Shown one piece after another: positions 30,404-42,639 of a stretch of DNA of 64,000 nucleotides (position 1 is the stretch's first letter; each line of letters begins with the position of its first letter). The position numbers and the translations under genes are program-made. A model generated the notes under the pieces. That model was not told the DNA's origin and did not search any database. It was given only the letters and a program-made list of their open reading frames with translations. This DNA is from Alphaproteobacteria bacterium US3C007 (GTDB lineage: Bacteria > Pseudomonadota > Alphaproteobacteria > Rhodobacterales > Rhodobacteraceae): positions 3,224,001-3,288,000 of the forward strand of contig CP139918.1 of the NCBI GenBank assembly GCA_034423775.1, read 5' to 3'.

Positions 30404-30894
30404 CGGTACGGCGCGTCCAATTCAAGATTGCGGGCAATTTCGGCTTCCCAACGATCGCCGTTTTCAAGCAATTTATCTTTATTATAAAAAAGCTCTTCGC
30501 GGGTTTCGGTGGCAAACTCAAAATTTGGCCCTTCTACGATTGCATCAACTGGGCATGCCTCTTGGCAAAAGCCGCAATAAATGCACTTGGTCATATCGAT
30601 GTCGTAGCGGGTGGTGCGTCGGCTGCCATCATCGCGCGGTTCTGCATCAATAGTGATTGCTTGGGCGGGACAGACCGCTTCGCAAAGTTTACAAGCGATG
30701 CAACGTTCTTCGCCATTGGGATAACGGCGCAACGCGTGCTCTCCACGAAACCGTGGCGATAAAGGCCCCTTTTCGTGAGGATAGTTCAGCGTTGCCTTTG
30801 GCTTAAAGAAATATTTCAGGCCAAGCTTCAAGCCGGTAAACACATCGGCAAGCAAAAAATACTTCGCGGCGCGTGTATAATCTATCTGGCTCAT
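30400..30894 (-). CDS. nuoI: NADH-quinone oxidoreductase subunit I
   Basis: Carries clusters N6a and N6b of the complex I electron chain. Two ferredoxin-type motifs are visible: [12 protein letters not shown] (about residues 60-71) and [12 protein letters not shown] (about 99-110). The N-terminal amphipathic region binds the membrane. Length 164, normal. Its ATG follows nuoH by one base. Confidence 0.97.
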   Translation of the reverse strand: MSQIDYTRAAKYFLLADVFTGLKLGLKYFFKPKATLNYPHEKGPLSPRFRGEHALRRYPNGEERCIACKLCEAVCPAQAITIDAEPRDDGSRRTTRYDIDMTKCIYCGFCQEACPVDAIVEGPNFEFATETREELFYNKDKLLENGDRWEAEIARNLELDAPYR

Positions 30895-30895
30895 C

Positions 30896-31933
30896 TTAAC
30901 CCCCTATCATCCAGCGGGCATAAGCGCCGCCAAAAAGCTCAAATTTTGCAAAAAACGCTACGATAACAACCCAGGCTAACGACATCGGCAAAAAGACTTT
31001 CCAGCCGATCCGCATCAATTGATCATAGCGATAGCGCGGCGTAATCGCCTTCACCATGGCGAACATGAAGAAGAAGAATGCCATTTTGCCGACCATCCAT
31101 AAAACACCATCAGGAATTCCTGGAATTGGTGACAACCAGCCCCCGAAAAATAATAATGAGGTCAGCGCGCACATCAGGAAAATCGCAATATATTCGCCTG
31201 CCATAAACAACAGGAATGGCGTCGAGCTATATTCAACTTGATAGCCAGCCACCAATTCTGATTCAGCTTCCGGCAGATCAAAAGGCGGGCGATTTGTTTC
31301 TGCCAATGCAGAGATAAAAAACAAAAATACCATGGGCAGATGCGGCAACCAATACCAGCTGAAGAACCCATAAGAGCCATCTTGCGCTGCAACAATATCA
31401 CCAAAATTCATGGATCCCGTTGAGATAATAACCCCAATGATAATCAACCCGATCGACACTTCATAAGAAATCATCTGCGCCGCTGAGCGCAATGAGCCTA
31501 AAAACGGATATTTTGAATTCGAGGCCCAGCCCCCCATGATGACGCCATAAACCTCTAACGAGGAGATCGCGAAAACATATAGAATAGCAACGTTGATATT
31601 GGCCAAGACCCAGCCGTCATTGAACGGGATCACAGCCCAAGCCACCATCGCCAACACAAAGGAGATCAACGGCGCAAGGAAAAAAACCGTTTTATCCGCG
31701 CCCGCGGGCACCACAATTTCTTTCACAACATATTTCAGCGCATCCGCAACCGTTTGCAAAAGACCAAACACGCCAACCACGTTAGGGCCACGGCGCATTT
31801 GTACGGCCGCCCAAATCTTTCTATCTCCATATACAAGAAACAGCAGGCTGACCATTACAAAGCCCAAAACCGCGAGACATTGCGCCACGATGGTCAGCGC
31901 AATACCGCCTGGAGTTGTGAGAAAATCAGCCAT
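30896..31933 (-). CDS. nuoH: NADH-quinone oxidoreductase subunit H
   Basis: Membrane subunit forming most of the quinone chamber of complex I. About eight helices; conserved segments [19 protein letters not shown], the loop with [20 protein letters not shown] and [10 protein letters not shown] are intact. Length 345 is standard. A gap of about 80 bases lies between it and nuoG. Confidence 0.97.
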   Translation of the reverse strand: MADFLTTPGGIALTIVAQCLAVLGFVMVSLLFLVYGDRKIWAAVQMRRGPNVVGVFGLLQTVADALKYVVKEIVVPAGADKTVFFLAPLISFVLAMVAWAVIPFNDGWVLANINVAILYVFAISSLEVYGVIMGGWASNSKYPFLGSLRSAAQMISYEVSIGLIIIGVIISTGSMNFGDIVAAQDGSYGFFSWYWLPHLPMVFLFFISALAETNRPPFDLPEAESELVAGYQVEYSSTPFLLFMAGEYIAIFLMCALTSLLFFGGWLSPIPGIPDGVLWMVGKMAFFFFMFAMVKAITPRYRYDQLMRIGWKVFLPMSLAWVVIVAFFAKFELFGGAYARWMIGG

Positions 31934-32018
31934 CGGTATTCCTAACTAGTTTCGCTGAAAACGTGGTAGATCGCGGGGTAATCAGCATTGCGCAGACCTG
32001 TTCTAAACACTGGTTCAT
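31926..32018 (-). CDS. Possible microORF between nuoG and nuoH (30 codons)
   Basis: The ATG at 32018 overlaps the nuoG stop as ATGA, and the frame runs to a TGA at 31926-31928, 8 bases inside nuoH. The product would begin [12 protein letters not shown]. It resembles the two better-supported microORFs of this operon in its coupled start, but its end does not meet the next start neatly and the length is small, so chance is a real alternative. Confidence 0.25.
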   Translation of the reverse strand: MNQCLEQVCAMLITPRSTTFSAKLVRNTDG

Positions 32019-34024
32019 TCTGCCGCCACCGGAGCTTGGGCGCGCGCTTCAGCGCCCGCAGAAAGCTCTGCCATCAATTTTGACGCCCGGGCAACCGGAT
32101 TGGTTAAATAGAAATCTGAAATCGCGCTGCGGAAGGTGGCCTTGCCTAAACTCCCGGCCTTCAGCGGCGCCCATACGCTTTGCGAAATCTGATCAACCTG
32201 GCCCAGATGCGGGTGAGCTTCAAGCAGGCTTTGGCGTAATTCAGCCAGCGAATTGAAGGGCAAAGTTGCCGCTAACTCGGCTGATAACGCCCGCAAAATC
32301 GCCCAATTTTCTTTCGCCTCACCAGGTGCAAAACCCGCCCTTACCGCCAATTGCGGCCGCCCTTCGGTATTAACGAATAATCCATTTTCTTCAGTGTAAG
32401 CGGCGCTGGGAAAAATGATATCCGCGCGATGCGCGCCGCGATCGCCATGGCTACCTTGGTAAATCACCACTGGACCAGCGGCAATTTCCACCTCATCCGC
32501 GCCCAGGTTGAAAACAACCTCAGCCGAGCCAAGCGCTGCGCTAACGCCGCCCTCGCAGGTGGCATCAATATCCAGCATGCCCACGCGGCTGGCTGCCGTG
32601 TGCAACACCATAAGTTTACCGCCAGTGTCTTCGGCCAGCGCCATCGCGTGCCCAAGCACGGCCGCGCCATCGGCTTCCATCAAAGCGCCCATGCCGATGA
32701 TAAACAACGGCGCCGTCGCAGACTTTGCGGTTTTTGACAATTTGGCCAACGCGGCTCGATCCGCGCCAATCAGCGCATAGTCATAAGTGAGGTCTACGGC
32801 CTGCCCAACAAGTTTGACATCCGCGCCTTTCGTCCAGGCTTGGCGAATGCGCGCATTCAAAACCGGCGCTTCCAGCCTGGGGTTACAGCCGATCAAATAA
32901 ATTTCATCCGCTGCATCAATATCTTCAATACTCGCAGATCCAACATAGCCAGAGCGGTTTAAAGCGGGCAGCTTCGCGCCATCAACGCGGCACTCAACCG
33001 CGCCCCCCAACCCTTCAACCAAATTTTTCAGCGCAAAACCAGCTTCAACGGGCACAAGATCCCCGATCAAACCAACCAAGTTCTTTCCAGAAATCGCTGC
33101 CGCAGCCGCCTGCAAAGCCTCTGGCCAAGTGGCAGGGCGCAATTTGCCATTTTCACGCAAATAGGGTTGGTCAAGCCTTTGCCTGCGCAGCCCATCCCAA
33201 ACAAACCGGGTTTTATCTGAAATCCATTCTGCATTCACGCCGTCATGATTGCGTGGCAAAATACGCATCACTTCACGGCCTTTCGTATCCACGCGAATAT
33301 TGGATCCCAAAGCATCCATCACATCGATGGTTTCCGTTTTTGTAAGCTCCCAAGGGCGCGCGGTGAAAGCATAGGGCTTTGACGTCAAGGCCCCGACAGG
33401 GCAGAGATCGATAATATTGCCCTGCAGGTTGCTGTTTAGCGTTTCGCCAAGATAGCTGGTTATTTCGCTATCTTCGCCACGCCCTGTTTGACCCATTTGC
33501 GCGATACCGGCAACTTCAGTTGTAAAGCGCACGCAGCGCGTGCAACTGATGCACCGCGTCATATGCGTTTCAACTAGAGGGCCAAGATCCAAATCGGTAC
33601 TTGCCCGTTTTGCTTCGCGGAACCGCGAAAAATCAACGCCATAAGCCATCGCCTGATCCTGAAGATCACATTCACCACCCTGATCACAAATCGGGCAATC
33701 CAGCGGATGATTGATCAATAAAAACTCCATCACGCCTTCACGGGCCTTTTTGACCATTGGCGAATTGGTCTTAATCACCGGCGGTTGCCCTTCTGGGCCG
33801 GGGCGCAAATCGCGCACCTGCATCGCACAAGAGGCCGCAGGTTTAGGCGGACCCCCGACAACTTCGACCAAACACATGCGACAATTGCCAGCAATCGTAA
33901 GCCGCTCATGATAACAAAAGCGCGGCACTTCGATGCCAGCTTGCTCGCAAGCTTGGATCAATGTCATGGCGCTATCTACTTCAATTTCATTGTCGTCGAT
34001 AACGATGGTACGCATAGTGGTCAT
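32015..34024 (-). CDS. nuoG: NADH-quinone oxidoreductase subunit G
   Basis: Peripheral-arm subunit with several iron-sulfur clusters. N-terminal [2Fe-2S] ligands lie in [15 protein letters not shown], the histidine-ligated [4Fe-4S] in [14 protein letters not shown], and a further [4Fe-4S] in [10 protein letters not shown] with a later cysteine at about residue 200 (LCPVGALT). The molybdopterin-like C-terminal fold continues to 669 residues, the short alphaproteobacterial form. Its ATG overlaps the TGA of the preceding 48-codon ORF (ATGA). Confidence 0.97.
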   Translation of the reverse strand: MTTMRTIVIDDNEIEVDSAMTLIQACEQAGIEVPRFCYHERLTIAGNCRMCLVEVVGGPPKPAASCAMQVRDLRPGPEGQPPVIKTNSPMVKKAREGVMEFLLINHPLDCPICDQGGECDLQDQAMAYGVDFSRFREAKRASTDLDLGPLVETHMTRCISCTRCVRFTTEVAGIAQMGQTGRGEDSEITSYLGETLNSNLQGNIIDLCPVGALTSKPYAFTARPWELTKTETIDVMDALGSNIRVDTKGREVMRILPRNHDGVNAEWISDKTRFVWDGLRRQRLDQPYLRENGKLRPATWPEALQAAAAAISGKNLVGLIGDLVPVEAGFALKNLVEGLGGAVECRVDGAKLPALNRSGYVGSASIEDIDAADEIYLIGCNPRLEAPVLNARIRQAWTKGADVKLVGQAVDLTYDYALIGADRAALAKLSKTAKSATAPLFIIGMGALMEADGAAVLGHAMALAEDTGGKLMVLHTAASRVGMLDIDATCEGGVSAALGSAEVVFNLGADEVEIAAGPVVIYQGSHGDRGAHRADIIFPSAAYTEENGLFVNTEGRPQLAVRAGFAPGEAKENWAILRALSAELAATLPFNSLAELRQSLLEAHPHLGQVDQISQSVWAPLKAGSLGKATFRSAISDFYLTNPVARASKLMAELSAGAEARAQAPVAAE

Positions 34025-34167
34025 AGCATGATCTCAACTTTTCTGGCGTTATGGGGCTGCGATGCGGCTGCGCTTAATGCGCTAAACAGCGCGTGGCCAA
34101 GCGTGACATGGCAGGCAATGTAAGAATGGCAACCAGTTTGGCGTATATCGGAAAAAGCTGATCTCAT
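34021..34167 (-). CDS. MicroORF between the nuo lipoprotein gene and nuoG (48 codons)
   Basis: This frame fills the gap exactly. Its ATG (34167) overlaps the TGA of the upstream lipoprotein-like gene as ATGA, and its own TGA overlaps the ATG of nuoG as ATGA. The product starts [20 protein letters not shown] and ends RKVEIML; it has two cysteines and several histidines ([13 protein letters not shown]) and an Ala/Leu-rich middle. I do not recognise a family. Such exact nesting at both ends argues for real translation and for coupling of nuoG translation to it. The CH...CH arrangement might bind metal, but that is only a guess from residue spacing. Confidence 0.6.
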   Translation of the reverse strand: MRSAFSDIRQTGCHSYIACHVTLGHALFSALSAAASQPHNARKVEIML

Positions 34168-34490
34168 AAAATCACGCAGCTCCCAATCAGGTTGAAATTG
34201 CCATTTTCAAGTTCTAAATCGGGGCTGTCAGGGCCCATTATCCAAGCAATATCTGAGGTTCCAAACTTTTCAACGCAATATTTCGTTGCTTCATAACGCC
34301 CGGCTTCGCGTGCACCCACGACACTTTTGGCAGCTTTCTTTACGCGCAGAGAGAAGGCTTCAGGAGCATTTTTTTCCGCTTTCAAGGATGCACTAAATTT
34401 CACACCGTCAAACGCATGTTGGTTGTCTTTGTAGCTTTCACCACAAGCGACGCAGAACATGATTGGCAGTATGGCTATCAAGCAACGCAT
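34164..34490 (-). CDS. Lipoprotein-like protein in the nuo operon
   Basis: Hypothetical protein of about 108 residues between nuoF and nuoG. Starting at ATG 34490 (4 bases after the nuoF stop) gives a hydrophobic signal segment MRCLIAILPIMFCVACGES with a cysteine in a lipobox-like but imperfect setting, so export as a lipoprotein is likely but not certain. The mature part is Lys/Ala-rich (FSLRVKKAAKSVVGAREAGR) and ends with [10 protein letters not shown], with two further cysteines that might form a disulfide. The open frame extends upstream into nuoF but that part is a shadow. Function unknown; its place in the operon suggests a periplasmic accessory role. Confidence 0.75.
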   Translation of the reverse strand: MRCLIAILPIMFCVACGESYKDNQHAFDGVKFSASLKAEKNAPEAFSLRVKKAAKSVVGAREAGRYEATKYCVEKFGTSDIAWIMGPDSPDLELENGNFNLIGSCVIL

Positions 34491-34494
34491 TGTT

Positions 34495-35790
34495 TTATTC
34501 CGCCGCAACCGCATCGATCGAACCAGATCGTTTATGCGCGATCCGATCCTCGATTTCGTCCCTGAAGTTGCGGATAAGGCCCTGAATCGGCCAGGCTGCA
34601 GCATCGCCAAGCGCACAAATCGTGTGGCCTTCCACTTGTTTGGTCACATCCAACAGCATGTCAATTTCTTCAACACCAGCCTCGCCCGTTACCAAACGGT
34701 CCATTACGCGCATCATCCATCCAGTACCTTCACGGCACGGCGTACATTGCCCGCAACTTTCATGCTTATAAAACTTAGAAAGACGCCAGATCGCTTTAAT
34801 AATATCGGTTGATTGATCCATCACAATCACCGCCGCGGTTCCTAAACCCGAGCGCTGTTCGCGCAAGTAATCAAAATCCATGATCGCATCGCGCATGTGC
34901 TCACCGCGGATACAAGGAACCGAAGAACCGCCCGGAATTACGGCTTTTAAATTGCTCCAACCGCCACGAATACCGCCGCAATGCTTTTCAATCAATTCTT
35001 CAAAACTAATCGACATCGCCTCTTCAACAACGCATGGATTGTTCACGTGCCCGGAAATCGCGAACAGTTTTGTTCCCGCATTATTGGGCCGTCCAAAACT
35101 GCTAAACCAGTCAGGGCCTCGGCGCAAAATGGTTGGAACAACCGCGATCGATTCCACGTTATTCACCGTTGTAGGGCACCCGTAAAGCCCGGCACCTGCA
35201 GGAAATGGCGGCTTCATCCGCGGCATTCCTTTTTTGCCCTCAAGGCTTTCCAATAAAGCTGTTTCTTCACCGCAAATATACGCGCCCGCCCCATGATGCA
35301 GGTAAAGATCAAAATCCCAGCCCGATTTGGCTGCATTCTTACCAAGCAAGCCAGCATCATAGGCTTCATCGATCGCCGCCTGCAATGCTTCGCGCTCGCG
35401 AATATATTCGCCGCGAATGTAAATGTAACACGCATTGGCATTCATCGCGAAACTGGCAATCAAGCAACCCTCGATTAATGTATGCGGATCATGGCGCATG
35501 ATTTCGCGGTCTTTGCACGTTCCCGGCTCTGATTCATCTGCGTTAACAACGAGATAAGCCGGACGCCCATCGCTTTCCTTGGGCATGAAGGACCATTTAA
35601 GTCCCGTCGGAAACCCAGCACCACCGCGGCCACGCAAACCGGATGCTTTCATCGTATCAACGACCCAGTCGCGACCCTTTTTGATAATAGCCGCCGTACC
35701 ATCCCAATGGCCGCGCGCACGCGCACCCGCGAGCGAACGATCATGCATGCCGTAGATATTAGTAAATATCCGGTCTTTATCCGTTAGCAT
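34495..35790 (-). CDS. nuoF: NADH-quinone oxidoreductase subunit F
   Basis: NADH-binding, FMN-containing entry subunit of complex I. FMN/NADH glycine-rich segment [13 protein letters not shown] (about residues 53-65), the [11 protein letters not shown] region and the [4Fe-4S] N3 ligands [12 protein letters not shown] with the fourth Cys in [13 protein letters not shown] are intact. Length 431. Upstream lies the DUF5337-like gene, separated by 7 bases. Confidence 0.97.
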   Translation of the reverse strand: MLTDKDRIFTNIYGMHDRSLAGARARGHWDGTAAIIKKGRDWVVDTMKASGLRGRGGAGFPTGLKWSFMPKESDGRPAYLVVNADESEPGTCKDREIMRHDPHTLIEGCLIASFAMNANACYIYIRGEYIREREALQAAIDEAYDAGLLGKNAAKSGWDFDLYLHHGAGAYICGEETALLESLEGKKGMPRMKPPFPAGAGLYGCPTTVNNVESIAVVPTILRRGPDWFSSFGRPNNAGTKLFAISGHVNNPCVVEEAMSISFEELIEKHCGGIRGGWSNLKAVIPGGSSVPCIRGEHMRDAIMDFDYLREQRSGLGTAAVIVMDQSTDIIKAIWRLSKFYKHESCGQCTPCREGTGWMMRVMDRLVTGEAGVEEIDMLLDVTKQVEGHTICALGDAAAWPIQGLIRNFRDEIEDRIAHKRSGSIDAVAAE

Positions 35791-35797
35791 ACGCGCC

Positions 35798-36025
35798 TCA
35801 TTTCCCTTGTTTCTGGCGGTGCCGCCACATGCGCAGAGACACCACCATAGCCCAAATAAACGCTGCCAAAACAGCGAGATCTATCAATATTGCAAACCGC
35901 CCAGCAAGACCCAACTTGGGACCAAGCCATTGCACAACAATCCAAAGCAGCATCGCGCCCGCGATAACCAGAGCCACCAAACGGCCCTGTCTGTTTTCAT
36001 GTTGCCCTGCGCCCTGCGCCATCAT
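35798..36025 (-). CDS. Small DUF5337-like membrane protein
   Basis: Predicted 75-residue membrane protein with two hydrophobic helices (about residues 17-34 and 44-63) and basic ends ([11 protein letters not shown]). It closely resembles the small protein of unknown function found in nuo operons of rhodobacters (DUF5337); I recall this association rather than having tested it. It sits between the helix-hairpin-helix protein and nuoF. Two ATG codons in a row (36025, 36022) leave the start uncertain by one residue. Confidence 0.75.
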   Translation of the reverse strand: MMAQGAGQHENRQGRLVALVIAGAMLLWIVVQWLGPKLGLAGRFAILIDLAVLAAFIWAMVVSLRMWRHRQKQGK

Positions 36026-36070
36026 CTTCCCTTCGAACGCGAGCCCCGCCGCATCCTTTAATTGCCATTT

Positions 36071-36688
36071 CTAAGGCGTTAAGGCTTTCGCCTGCGCCAC
36101 CCAATCATCGCGGCTGACGCGCCCCTTAAATCCGTTCAAGTTTTCATCCATCCAAGCGATATCATCTGGCCCCCAAGCCATGATTTGATCGAAATGAAAC
36201 ACGCCAAGCGTATTCAAAATCGTTTCCAGCTTTGGCCCAACGCCTTTTATTTTTTTCAAATCGTCTGCTTGCCCGTTGCGCGGCTGCGCCAACGCACCCG
36301 GGGCGGTAGCATCTGCTGCGGTTTCGGCCGGTGCATAAGCCCATTCAGATTTACGCGCGGCAAGTTCAATCTCTCCGGGAAGCTGCGTCGAGGCAGACCC
36401 AGTCGTTGCAGCAGATTGCTCAGCGAAAACGCCGCCAAGCGACGGATCTACAGCGCTGGCGTCAACCAAAGGATAAGCGCGCGCGCTGCCGAGCGGGGTC
36501 AAAGGTGTGCAAAGGACCCACCCCAACAGCAAACCCAAGGCGACGCAAACGGTCGCGGCAAAAAATACCGCGCCCATAAAGGCTATTTCGCCCAAACCAA
36601 AACACATGATGAAGGTCAACACAGCTGCAGCGCCCGAAATCGCCCAGCAGCCCAGCTGGCAGCTTGTATTCTTAATCGGCTCTAACAT
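36071..36688 (-). CDS. Membrane-anchored helix-hairpin-helix-like protein in the nuo operon
   Basis: 205-residue protein with two hydrophobic helices at about residues 15-35 and 37-60 (WAISGAAAVLTFIMCFGLGE, FFAATVCVALGLLLGWV), a low-complexity linker, and a C-terminal module at residues 141-203 beginning DDLKKIKGVGPKLETIL. IKGVGPKL is a classic helix-hairpin-helix segment. The same 63-residue module, without gaps, forms the C-terminus of NuoE encoded next door; about 36 of 63 positions are identical by eye. The module is more likely to mediate protein contacts than DNA binding here, given the membrane anchor and the operon, but that is inference. Confidence 0.8.
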   Translation of the reverse strand: MLEPIKNTSCQLGCWAISGAAAVLTFIMCFGLGEIAFMGAVFFAATVCVALGLLLGWVLCTPLTPLGSARAYPLVDASAVDPSLGGVFAEQSAATTGSASTQLPGEIELAARKSEWAYAPAETAADATAPGALAQPRNGQADDLKKIKGVGPKLETILNTLGVFHFDQIMAWGPDDIAWMDENLNGFKGRVSRDDWVAQAKALTP

Positions 36689-36727
36689 ATTGAAACTCCT
36701 CTCTAATGGAACTCGCGCTTAAAAACG

Positions 36728-37774
36728 CTATTCCTTTATACCACGAGTTTGAGTTTTCGTCTTGTTTTGCGCGACAAGTGCATCTGCCTGCTCTGGCCAA
36801 GCATCACGGCTAGCACAGCCTTTGAAGCCTGGAAAATGCGCGTCAGCCCAGGCCACATTTTCGGCGGTCCATTTTGAAATTTGGTCAAAGTGAAAGATAC
36901 CAGCAGCGTTTAAAAGCGCCTTTAACTTTGGACCAATACCTTTGATTAGGCCCAAATCATCAGCGCCCGCTTTGCGCGCCACCTTCAAAAGCCGCGGCTG
37001 TTTCGGCACAATGCCTGTTGAGCTATCAGTTGCACTGGATTTAGCACCTTTGGCGTTTGTCTTTGATTTGCCAAGCCACGGCGTTGTCACCGGCACTTCG
37101 CTTCCATCGATGCGCTTGAGTGTATCGTTGAGTTCAACCGCAAGCGCGGCACTGGCGTTATGGGCCTGGCGGTTAGCTTCATATTGCTTCAGAGACGTCG
37201 CGCCCCCCAAAGGTTCGCAAGAAAAACGCCCGTTTTGTGGGCCCGGCAGCGGTATCTTGCCCTCTGCCATCTCATCGATCATCGCGGCAAAGCCGTCTGC
37301 CGTTAGGTTTTCGTAATAATCCTTGCCGATCTGGGCCATTGGCGCGTTTGTACAAGCGCCCAAACACTCGACCTCTTCCCAGCTGAACCTCCCGTCAGCT
37401 GAAAGCTGATGGGCCTCGGATGCGATTTTTTCCCGACAAACTGAGATCAGATCTTCCGCGCCACATATCATACAGGATGTGGTTCCACAGACTTGAATAT
37501 GCGCAACAGATCCAACTGGTTGCAATTGAAACATAAAGTAAAACGTCGCCACTTCCAACGCCCGCATATACGCCAAGCCAAGCATATCCGCTACGGCTTC
37601 GATGGCAGGACGTGGCAACCAACCCACTTGTTCTTGCGCGCGCCAAAGAAGCGGGATGATTGCCGAAGCTTGACGGCCTTCGGGGTATTTGCTGATTTGC
37701 GCTTCCGCCCAAGCTTTATTTGCAGGCGTAAACTCAAAACTATCCGGTTGATCAGGGTGTAAGCGGCGCAGCAT
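36728..37774 (-). CDS. nuoE: NADH-quinone oxidoreductase subunit E with C-terminal extension
   Basis: Thioredoxin-like subunit carrying [2Fe-2S] cluster N1a; ligands are CGTTSC (C-x4-C, about residues 96-101) and CLGAC (C-x3-C, about 137-141). E. coli NuoE has 166 residues; this protein has 348. After the core (to about 200) comes a linker and then, at residues 271-333, a helix-hairpin-helix-like module ([20 protein letters not shown]) matching the one in the neighbouring 205-residue membrane protein. The ATG overlaps the nuoD stop (TGATG). Confidence 0.95.
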   Translation of the reverse strand: MLRRLHPDQPDSFEFTPANKAWAEAQISKYPEGRQASAIIPLLWRAQEQVGWLPRPAIEAVADMLGLAYMRALEVATFYFMFQLQPVGSVAHIQVCGTTSCMICGAEDLISVCREKIASEAHQLSADGRFSWEEVECLGACTNAPMAQIGKDYYENLTADGFAAMIDEMAEGKIPLPGPQNGRFSCEPLGGATSLKQYEANRQAHNASAALAVELNDTLKRIDGSEVPVTTPWLGKSKTNAKGAKSSATDSSTGIVPKQPRLLKVARKAGADDLGLIKGIGPKLKALLNAAGIFHFDQISKWTAENVAWADAHFPGFKGCASRDAWPEQADALVAQNKTKTQTRGIKE

Positions 37775-38987
37775 CAGCGGTCAATCTCTCCAAAAACAAC
37801 GTCCATCGTACCAATGATTGCAGCCACATCCGCAAGTTGGTGCCCGGACGCGATGTAGTCCATAGCTTGCAAATGCAAGAACCCTGGCGCACGCAACTTT
37901 GCCCGATACGGTTTATTGCTGCCATCCGCCACCAAATACACGCCAAACTCACCCTTCGGGGCTTCTACCGCAGCGTAAACTTCACCGGCGGGAACATGAA
38001 AACCCTCTGTGTAAAGTTTAAAATGATGAATAAGCGCTTCCATCGACTGCTTCATCTCGGTGCGCTTTGGCGGTGTCAGCTTACCACGCGCCAAAACATC
38101 GCCTTTTTCGACACGTAACTTAGCAATGGACTGCCGAATAATCGAAACCGATTGGCGCATTTCTTCCATCCGCACCAAATAGCGATCATAACAATCCCCG
38201 TTCTTTCCAACCGGGATTTGAAACTCAAACTCATCATAGCACTCATATGGCTGTGCGCGCCGTAGATCCCAAGCCAAACCGGATCCACGCACCATCACGC
38301 CCGAGAAGCCGTAATTCAGAATATCTTCTTCGCTGATCACACCAATATCGGCATTGCGCTGCTTGAAAATTCGGTTTTCTGTTAATAGCCCATCGATGTC
38401 ATCCATCACTTCTGGAAACGCCAAGGCCCAAGCCTCTATATCATCGATCAAATCATCGCTGATATCCTGATGCACCCCTCCGGGACGGAAATAAGCCGCA
38501 TGCAAACGCGCGCCGCACGCGCGTTCATAAAACACCATCAGCTTTTCACGCTCTTCGAAACCCCAAAGAGGCGGCGTCAAGGCGCCCACATCCATCGCCT
38601 GCGTTGTCACATTCAACAAGTGATTTAAAACGCGGCCTATTTCACTGTAAAGAACCCGTATCAGCGAGGCACGACGTGGCACCTCGACGCCGGTCAGCTT
38701 TTCAATCGCCAAACACCACGCATGTTCTTGGTTCATCGGGGCGACATAATCCAGCCGGTCAAAATAGGGCAGATTCTGCAAATAAGTGCGGCTTTCCATC
38801 AACTTCTCAGTGCCACGATGCAACAGGCCAATATGCGGATCGCAGCGCTCTACGATTTCGCCATCAAGCTCCAAGACCAGCCGCAACACACCATGCGCCG
38901 CCGGATGCTGAGGGCCAAAATTTATGTTGAAATTTCGAATTTTCTGTTCGCCCGTCAGCGCATCGTTAAATTCGTTGGAGCCATCCA

Positions 38988-38991
<4 letters not shown>
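37774..38991 (-). CDS. nuoD: NADH-quinone oxidoreductase subunit D
   Basis: 49-kDa quinone-site subunit of complex I. Conserved segments [34 protein letters not shown] and the C-terminal [26 protein letters not shown] are intact. Length 405. Coupled on both sides: ATGA overlap with nuoC, TGATG with nuoE. NuoC and NuoD are separate, unlike the fused form of enterobacteria. Confidence 0.98.
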
Positions 38992-40503
<1,512 letters not shown>

Positions 40504-40693
40504 ATTTTGGCGTTACGGTGGCAAACCCAACGCCCAGTTGGCTTGGCGAGGGTGTACCCCTCTGGGAACTCGGGGTCAACATGCCAAGAGAAGAATTCAC
40601 CGCCCAGAATAGCGCAACCTAACCATATTGATCGCAAACCTCTAAAATTCGGAAAATTCGATCAAAAAAATCTCGTTTCAAACCATAAAAAAT

Positions 40694-42628
40694 TTAATTT
40701 TGATCATTTTTTAGCTGAATAAGCAGTGCTTGCGCCTCAACATAAGCACCCTCTTGAACAGCAATCTCATCAACCCTGGCAGAAAAAGGGGCAGAGAGCA
40801 CTTGCTGCATCTTCATTGCCTCTAACGTGATCAAAGGCTGGCCCTCTTCCACCTCCTGCCCCGCGCTCACAGATACTGCAATTACAAGCCCGGGCATCGG
40901 AGCCTCGATCTGTGTTGTGCCAACAGCAGCCACTTCCGCGCGGCTTAAAGGGTCAATTAGCTTCAGCGCTATACCGCCCTGATCAAACACTGTGATATCG
41001 CGCCCCGCCCGGTGAGCCGCCGGCAAAGCCTCCCCCTCAAATTGCCACCCCGCATCGCTGTAAATCGCGGGATAATCTGCACCCTGCCATTTTAAAATAA
41101 TTTGGTTTTCAATCAGCTGTACCGGCAATACGATCTGTTGCCCCTCAAAGATTACTTGCACCCTTTGTGACGCGCCTTTCCAAAGACAAAACCCGCTTAA
41201 ACGCGACTTGGTGGCCTGGTTCCCAACAGCACAGACCACGCCCGCCAATAGGGCGCGTGCCGTCAACTTGACCGGCGCAGTCAGCACGGATGAATTTCTA
41301 GAAATCAAACCTGTATCGAGCCGGCAGGATGTGAAATCGCTAATTTGGGTTAACGCAGCGAGAAAACCCAGATTTGTCTTAATACCGGCAATCTCAATCG
41401 CGGCCAAGCTCTGACCCATTTTATCAATCGCCGCGCGCCGATTTTGACCAAACACGATAACTTTCGCCAACATCGGGTCGTAAAATGCGCTTATCATATC
41501 ATTGGCAATTACCCCAGAATCGATGCGGCACGCGCTGGGAAAGGCCAAATGCGTCAACTGTCCCGCCATTGGCAAAAAATCTTGCTGGGGATCTTCGGCG
41601 TAAAGCCGCGCTTCGATCGCATGGCCAGTGATCTTTAAATCTTTTTGCTGCATTGGCAATTTACCGCCCGCGGCCACAATTAACTGCCACTCCACGAGAT
41701 CCACGCCGGTAATGGCTTCGGTCACAGGATGCTCAACTTGCAAACGGGTGTTCATTTCCATGAACCAAAAGCGATCTTCACGCAGCCCATCAGATCCATC
41801 AACAATGAACTCAACCGTGCCTGCTCCGCGATATTCTATAGCCTTGGCCGCTGCAACTGCAGCCTTGCCCATCACCGCGCGCATCTGCTTGGTCATCCCG
41901 GGCGCCGGCGCTTCCTCGACAACTTTTTGATGGCGCCGCTGTAAAGAGCAATCTCGTTCAAATAAATGCAGAACATCCGTCCCGTCACCAAATACCTGCA
42001 CTTCAATATGACGCGGTTGCGAAATGAATTTTTCAAGTAAAACATCGCCATTGCCAAAGGCATTTACCGCCTCAGAACGCGCCTCGGATAGCGCTGCTGC
42101 AAAGGCATCAGCCGTATCGACCAAACGCATACCTTTCCCACCGCCGCCCGCAACCGCCTTAATCAAAACCGGAAATCCAATTTTTTCAGCCTCTTTAAGC
42201 AAACGCGCGGGATCTTGATGGCCAGAAAACCCAGGCACCACGGGCACTCCTGCCTTCGCCATAAGGGCCTTCGCCGAGTCTTTTAACCCCATGGCTCGAA
42301 TGGCGCTGGCCGAGGGCCCAATAAAAACCAAACCCGCAGCCTCTACCGCCTCAACAAACTCAGGGTTTTCGGATAAAAACCCATAACCAGGATGAATAGC
42401 CTGCGCCCCAGAGCTTAAAGCGGCGGCAATTATTTTATCACTGCAAAGATAGCTTTGCGCTGGCAATGCGCCACCAATATGAACCGCGTGATCGGCCTGC
42501 AAAACATGTTGTGCATTTTGATCCGCGTCGGAATACACCGCGATGCAACGCACCCCCATTCGCTGCGCGCTACGCATCACGCGCAAGGCAATTTCACCAC
42601 GATTTGCGATTAAAATACCCTCAAACAT
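40694..42628 (-). CDS. mccA: Methylcrotonoyl-CoA carboxylase biotin-containing (alpha) subunit
   Basis: Biotin carboxylase plus biotin carrier of the leucine-degradation carboxylase (also called LiuD). The biotin carboxylase domain (residues 1-450) shows ILIANRGEIALRVMRSA, the ATP-grasp loop AVAGGGGKGMRLV and FMEMNTRLQVEHPVTE; the biotin carrier at the C-terminus has EAMKMQQ. Length 644. Assignment to MCC rather than propionyl- or acetyl-CoA carboxylase rests on the neighbours mccB and ivd. AGAGG precedes the ATG; an 18-base tandem repeat lies just upstream. BirA, encoded beyond nuoN, would load its biotin. Confidence 0.92.
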   Translation of the reverse strand: MFEGILIANRGEIALRVMRSAQRMGVRCIAVYSDADQNAQHVLQADHAVHIGGALPAQSYLCSDKIIAAALSSGAQAIHPGYGFLSENPEFVEAVEAAGLVFIGPSASAIRAMGLKDSAKALMAKAGVPVVPGFSGHQDPARLLKEAEKIGFPVLIKAVAGGGGKGMRLVDTADAFAAALSEARSEAVNAFGNGDVLLEKFISQPRHIEVQVFGDGTDVLHLFERDCSLQRRHQKVVEEAPAPGMTKQMRAVMGKAAVAAAKAIEYRGAGTVEFIVDGSDGLREDRFWFMEMNTRLQVEHPVTEAITGVDLVEWQLIVAAGGKLPMQQKDLKITGHAIEARLYAEDPQQDFLPMAGQLTHLAFPSACRIDSGVIANDMISAFYDPMLAKVIVFGQNRRAAIDKMGQSLAAIEIAGIKTNLGFLAALTQISDFTSCRLDTGLISRNSSVLTAPVKLTARALLAGVVCAVGNQATKSRLSGFCLWKGASQRVQVIFEGQQIVLPVQLIENQIILKWQGADYPAIYSDAGWQFEGEALPAAHRAGRDITVFDQGGIALKLIDPLSRAEVAAVGTTQIEAPMPGLVIAVSVSAGQEVEEGQPLITLEAMKMQQVLSAPFSARVDEIAVQEGAYVEAQALLIQLKNDQN

Positions 42629-42639
42629 GCAAGCCTCTT

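Noticed and set aside
36185-36685. 166-codon + frame opposite the helix-hairpin-helix protein gene
   Set aside because: It mirrors a well-supported minus-strand gene in a tight operon and has the Arg/Gln-rich composition of an antisense shadow.
40504-40693. A terminator between mccA and nuoA
   Set aside because: No stem with a following T run could be found by eye on the minus strand, so separate transcription of nuo could not be shown from sequence.
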